Below are positions 60,822 through 64,000 of a stretch of 64,000 nucleotides of DNA, piece by piece; positions within the stretch are counted from its first letter, which is position 1; each line of letters opens with the position of its first letter. Source of the DNA: Sphingomonas quercus (GTDB lineage: Bacteria; Pseudomonadota; Alphaproteobacteria; Sphingomonadales; Sphingomonadaceae); the NCBI RefSeq assembly GCF_018863195.1, contig NZ_JAHKRT010000001.1:186001-250000 (forward strand), read 5' to 3'. The notes under the pieces were generated by a model that saw only the letters and a program-made list of their open reading frames with translations, was not told where the DNA came from and made no database searches. Both the position numbers and the translations under genes were made by a program.

Positions 60822-61360
60822 CTGCCGATCATGCGCGAAAGCGTGGCGCCGAGGAAGACGAGAAGCTCCGATCCGTGCAACGTCTCGAAGCGCTGGCCGC
60901 CGCGCTGGCCCAGCACGAGCAGGCCGGTGAGCGCCGGGTTGGTGGCGGACAGGGTGATCAGCGCCTCGGCGCGAATCAGCGAGGCGGCCGGCCCGAACAG
61001 CGGATGTCCCTGCTCCACCCCGCGCAACACGACCCCGTTCACGCCCTGCATGGCGCGATCGATCATGCGCGGCTCGACGAACTGGAGGCCGGACAGATCC
61101 GCCCGCATGCCGCGCCCGCCGACGGTCACCGCCAGCGACACCGCGTCGAGACCGAGCGTCTCCGGCCAGCCCTGGGTGACGATATGGAGAAGATGGTCGA
61201 GCCCGTCCGCCTCGATCGCGGCGAGCACAGCGGCATGGATCGACGAGACCGCGCCCGAATGGCCGCGTGCAAAGGCGATGAGATCCTGATTGGCCTCCTC
61301 CACCTCGGCCACGCGCCGCCGGAGCGTCGCCACCGCCTGTTTCTCGAAGTCGATCACCAT
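60806..61360 (-). CDS. DUF484-family GAF-like protein
   Basis: A 184-residue DUF484 protein: short coiled coil (FEKQAVATLRRRVAEVEEAN), GAF-like domain (50-180; LLHIVTQGWPETLGLDAVSL, LRAEALITLSATNPALTGLL-like segment, SELLVFLGATLSRMI). Role unknown. ATG 61360 is used; a TTG seven codons upstream lies at an AAGGA site and is possible. Co-transcribed with xerC, overlap 16 bases. Confidence 0.9.
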   Translation of the reverse strand: MVIDFEKQAVATLRRRVAEVEEANQDLIAFARGHSGAVSSIHAAVLAAIEADGLDHLLHIVTQGWPETLGLDAVSLAVTVGGRGMRADLSGLQFVEPRMIDRAMQGVNGVVLRGVEQGHPLFGPAASLIRAEALITLSATNPALTGLLVLGQRGGQRFETLHGSELLVFLGATLSRMIGRWLLP

Positions 61361-61552
61361 GCCTGCCACGATCGCACGCAATCCTTAACGACGAGGACAC
61401 CCTGCCATTATATGACATGACGGCCCTTGAATCGCGCCACATTATCCGGCGGCCGCAAATTGCCGCGAACGCATGTTGCGCGCGGAACGCAGCCTCTCCC
61501 CCGACCGTTGCCCTGCGAATCGGTCCTCAGGGCCGCGGATGGGAGCAACGCC

Positions 61553-61981
61553 ATGGGCATCTTCAGCGCGATCAAGCACGCGATCTTCGGCGATAACGGG
61601 CCGCTCGGGGGTCAGCTATCCGGCCATAAGGATGCCCCTGCCCAGCCGGCCGCAGCCCCCGCCCAGCCGCAGGTCGCCGCCACGCCCGCCGCAGCCGCGC
61701 CCGCGATCGCTCCGCCCCCGCCGGCCGCCCCGGTGGACGTTGAGGCAGTGCTCGGCGCGCGCCCGGGTGCCGACGCGCTCGACTGGCGCCATTCGATCGT
61801 CGATCTGCTCAAGCTGCTCGGCCTCGATTCCAGCCTGTCGGCCCGCAAGGAGCTGGCCGGAGAACTCAATATCCATGTCGGCGCCGACGGCTCGGCGGAG
61901 CAGAACATGGCGCTTCACAAGGGGGTGATGCGCGCGCTTGCCGAGAATGGCGGCAAGGTGCCGGCCGACCTTCAGGGCTGA
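61553..61981 (+). CDS. DUF3597-family protein
   Basis: A 142-residue protein: MGIFSAIKHAIFG start, a Pro/Ala-rich linker (28-65), and the DUF3597 domain (66-140; VDVEAVLGARPGADALDWRH, SIVDLLKLLGLDSSL, ARKELAGELNIHVG). Function unknown; resembles LysM-associated small proteins. GGAG is present upstream. Confidence 0.9.
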   Translation: MGIFSAIKHAIFGDNGPLGGQLSGHKDAPAQPAAAPAQPQVAATPAAAAPAIAPPPPAAPVDVEAVLGARPGADALDWRHSIVDLLKLLGLDSSLSARKELAGELNIHVGADGSAEQNMALHKGVMRALAENGGKVPADLQG

Positions 61982-61990
61982 GCGACCCGT

Positions 61991-62344
61991 TCAGGCAGGG
62001 TAGACGCCATCGAACGCGACGATCCGCGTCTCCAGGCCATGGCCTTCATCGAGGCAGCGCAGATTGACGCTGATATGCCCGGGATGCGACCGCGGGCGGT
62101 ACCAGCTCTTGATCCCGCACTGGCTACAGAAGACGTGCTGCGCGCGGCCGGTGCCGAAGCGATAGCTGGTCACCTCCCTTGCCCCTTCGAGCAGGCGGAA
62201 GCGCGCCTCGGGCACGATGACGTGCAGATAACCGGTCATGGCGCAGATCGAGCAGTCGCAATCGAGCACGTCGACCGGCCCGTCCGGCACGGTGACGGCA
62301 TAGCGAACCAGCCCGCAATGGCATCCGCCCTCGACGATGGGCAT
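61991..62344 (-). CDS. GFA-family zinc protein
   Basis: A 117-residue GFA (glutathione-dependent formaldehyde-activating) domain protein. The zinc-binding cysteines are C8-x-C10, C29-x-C31-x2-C34 and C73-x2-C76 (GGCHCG, CDCSIC, FCSQCG). Most members have no proven substrate. The start is 2 bases from the end of the enoyl-CoA hydratase gene, so they are one operon. Confidence 0.93.
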   Translation of the reverse strand: MPIVEGGCHCGLVRYAVTVPDGPVDVLDCDCSICAMTGYLHVIVPEARFRLLEGAREVTSYRFGTGRAQHVFCSQCGIKSWYRPRSHPGHISVNLRCLDEGHGLETRIVAFDGVYPA

Positions 62345-62346
62345 GG

Positions 62347-63111
62347 TCAGTCTCCGGTGAAATGGGGCGCGCGCTTGGCGCGGAAGGCCGCGAGGCCCTC
62401 GCGGAAATCGGCGGTGCGCCCGGCGGCGCGCTGATCGGCAACCTCGCGCTCGAGCTGACCCGCGAAATCCGTTTCCAGTGCGGCCCATGCCGCGCGGCGG
62501 ATCAGCCCCAGCGAAGCGGGGCCGGCGGCGAAATTGCCCGCGAGGTCGAGCGCGACCGCCTCCAGCGTCTCGTCCGTCACCACCCGCGACACCAGTCCCC
62601 ATTCGAGCGCCCTCGCCGCCGGCAGCCTTTCGCCGAGCAGCATAAGCTCCATCGCCCGCGTCCGCCCGATCGCGCGCGACAGCAGGAAGGCGGCCGCGCC
62701 GTCCGGCACCAGGCCGACGCCGCGGAAGGCCTGGAGGAAATAGGCTGACTGCGAGGCGACGATCACGTCCCCCATCAGCGCCAGCGAGCAGCCGAAGCCC
62801 GCCGCCGCGCCGCGCACCGCCGTGACGATCGGCAGCGGGCTGTCGCGCAACGCCAGCATCAGCGGATTGCCGTGCCGTTCGAGAAACCATCCGGCGTCGA
62901 TCTCTCCATCCGCGTCGGGCAGGCGATAGCCGGAGGAGAAGGCGCGGCCGGCGCCGGTGATGACGATCGCCCGCGCTTCCGTCGCCGCCCGATCGAGCGC
63001 GGCGCGCAGCGCGTCGGCGCGCGCCTCGGTGACCGCATTGAGCGTCGCCGCATCGTCGAGCGTCAGCAGCGCCACGGCGTCACGGAGCGCATAGCTCACG
63101 CCGTCGGTCAT
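62347..63111 (-). CDS. Enoyl-CoA hydratase/isomerase-family protein
   Basis: A 254-residue crotonase. The oxyanion-hole segments are GRAFSSGYRLPDAD and AVRGAAAGFGCSLALMGD; the position of the first catalytic glutamate (E144 of rat hydratase; here FRGVGLVPDGAAAFL) shows G/V-P-D-G, lacking the E and keeping D, so an isomerase or other reaction is possible. It lies 5 bases from glmU's 3' end and precedes the GFA gene. Confidence 0.9.
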   Translation of the reverse strand: MTDGVSYALRDAVALLTLDDAATLNAVTEARADALRAALDRAATEARAIVITGAGRAFSSGYRLPDADGEIDAGWFLERHGNPLMLALRDSPLPIVTAVRGAAAGFGCSLALMGDVIVASQSAYFLQAFRGVGLVPDGAAAFLLSRAIGRTRAMELMLLGERLPAARALEWGLVSRVVTDETLEAVALDLAGNFAAGPASLGLIRRAAWAALETDFAGQLEREVADQRAAGRTADFREGLAAFRAKRAPHFTGD

Positions 63112-63116
63112 GGTCG

Positions 63117-64000
63117 TCAGCTCCCCGCCTTCTTGCGCGCGGACTGGCGCTCGCGGAAGCTCGCGGCACGGCCCGGAATCTCCTCCTGCCGGCCGCGCGC
63201 CAGCGCCAGCGCGTCAGCCGGCACGTCACGGGTGATGACCGAGCCCGCGCCGACGATCGCGCCGGCGCCAACCCGGACGGGCGCCACCAGCGCGCTGTTC
63301 GAGCCGATGAACGCCCCTTCGCCGATCACGGTGCGATATTTGAAGAAGCCGTCATAATTGCAGGTGATCGTGCCGGCGCCGATATTGCTGCCGGCGCCGA
63401 CCTCGGCATCGCCGAGATAGGTGAGGTGATTGGCCTTGGCGCCGCGGCCGAGCCGGGCCTTCTTGGTCTCCACGAAATTGCCGACCCTGGCCTCATCGGC
63501 GATCTCGGTGCCGGGGCGCAGCCGGGCATAGGGGCCGATATCCGCCCGACCGACATTGGCTCCCTCGATATGGCAGAAGGGGTGGATGACGGCGCCGTCG
63601 GCGATGGTCACGCCCGGCCCGAACACCACATTCTGTCCGATCGTCACGTCGCGGCCGATCGCCGTGTCCCAGGCGAACCACACCGTCGCCGGATCGCGAA
63701 GCGTCGCGCCCTCGGCCATCGCCTTCAGCCGCCGGCGCGCCTGCCACGCGCCTTCCACCTCGGCGAGTTCGGCGCGGCTGTTGATGCCGGCCACTTCCCA
63801 TGGCTCGGCCTCGATCACCGCGGCGGCGCGGCCGTCGGCAAGCGCCAGCATGACGATGTCAGGCAGATAATATTCCCCGGCGGCATTGGCGTTGCCGACG
63901 CGGGCGAGCAGCGGCCAGAGATCGACTGCACGGACCGCCATCAGCCCGGAATTGCAGAGGTCGCAGGCGCGTTCCTCCTCGGTCGCGTCCTTATGCTCGA
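63117..64000 (-). CDS. glmU: Bifunctional GlmU (3' part, continues past the window)
   Basis: Residues of the UDP-GlcNAc pyrophosphorylase/glucosamine-1-phosphate N-acetyltransferase, last 294 or so. The frame is open to the right edge (EHKDATEEERACDLCNSGLM, the end of the uridyltransferase part). The left-handed beta-helix of hexapeptide repeats follows (VTIGQNVVFGPGVTIADGAV), with NHLTYLGDAEVG, GAGTITCNYDGFFKYRT. An N-terminal part of about 160-170 residues lies outside. The enzyme makes UDP-GlcNAc for peptidoglycan and LPS. The C-terminal tail is basic (RERQSARKKAGS). Confidence 0.95.
   Translation of the reverse strand, partial: EHKDATEEERACDLCNSGLMAVRAVDLWPLLARVGNANAAGEYYLPDIVMLALADGRAAAVIEAEPWEVAGINSRAELAEVEGAWQARRRLKAMAEGATLRDPATVWFAWDTAIGRDVTIGQNVVFGPGVTIADGAVIHPFCHIEGANVGRADIGPYARLRPGTEIADEARVGNFVETKKARLGRGAKANHLTYLGDAEVGAGSNIGAGTITCNYDGFFKYRTVIGEGAFIGSNSALVAPVRVGAGAIVGAGSVITRDVPADALALARGRQEEIPGRAASFRERQSARKKAGS

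Noticed and set aside
1-64000. CRISPR arrays, IS elements, tRNA or rRNA genes, prophage
   Set aside because: No regular spaced repeats, transposase-like frames, cloverleaf-like T-arm sequences or rRNA stretches were seen on reading both strands. XerC is the only recombinase and it is the housekeeping one.

Overview
The window is a GC-rich bacterial chromosome segment that reads as a sphingomonad (Alphaproteobacteria, Sphingomonadaceae), probably Sphingomonas or a close relative. The evidence is the gene families and their style: two large TonB-dependent receptors with the GSRI-type plug start, HWE-type histidine kinases, FrnE, CYTH-CHAD, DUF3597, a PEP-CTERM remnant, and the orders lpoA-like/rsmI/yraN and rph/rdgB/hemW. 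The assignment is inference from content; no rRNA gene is present. I found no tRNA, rRNA, IS element, phage block or CRISPR array.

Layout. 0-5.6 kb: a degraded PEP-CTERM anchor, an HWE kinase/response regulator pair, and, divergently, a kaiC-kaiB-HWE kinase operon. 5.7-12.8 kb: an aldose oxidation locus (Gfo/Idh/MocA sugar dehydrogenase, AraD1/GguC-type FAH protein, FadR-type GntR regulator, FucP-like MFS transporter, secreted aldose epimerase, IlvD/Edd sugar-acid dehydratase). 12.9-17.9 kb: small regulators (Lrp, winged helix, LuxR-type with a membrane tail), RadC, a PRC-barrel protein and a Gly/Met-rich membrane protein. 17.9-20.1 kb: an NsrR-type regulator divergent from a truncated haemoglobin and flavohaemoglobin, with two dyads between them (nitric oxide defence). 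20.1-24.1 kb: LysE exporter/MocR regulator pair, a MarR-GNAT fusion and an SRAP protein.

24.2-32.1 kb: TonB receptor, S9 peptidase and serine hydrolase, all on the minus strand, with variants of one 14-base palindrome in their upstream regions; this looks like a peptide-scavenging locus. 32.2-32.6 kb: fused fragments of a DJ-1/PfpI gene and a MOSC gene, a deletion scar. 32.7-41.4 kb: FrnE, CYTH-CHAD, CaiB transferase facing an aldehyde dehydrogenase/TPP-enzyme pair, and anaerobic hemN with an FNR-type box. 41.6-47.7 kb: a second TonB receptor, ArsR/AHSA1, DoxX and ferredoxin-NADP reductase.

47.7-64 kb is mainly core genome: M16 protease, rph-rdgB-hemW, an OmpA-like protein, rlpA and an lpoA-like lipoprotein divergent from rsmI-yraN, gshB, dedA, DUF484-xerC, GFA, enoyl-CoA hydratase and the 3' part of glmU, which runs off the right edge. 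The points that most deserve follow-up are the KaiBC-HWE kinase module, the shared palindrome in the peptide locus, and the several intact operator-like palindromes at divergent promoters.
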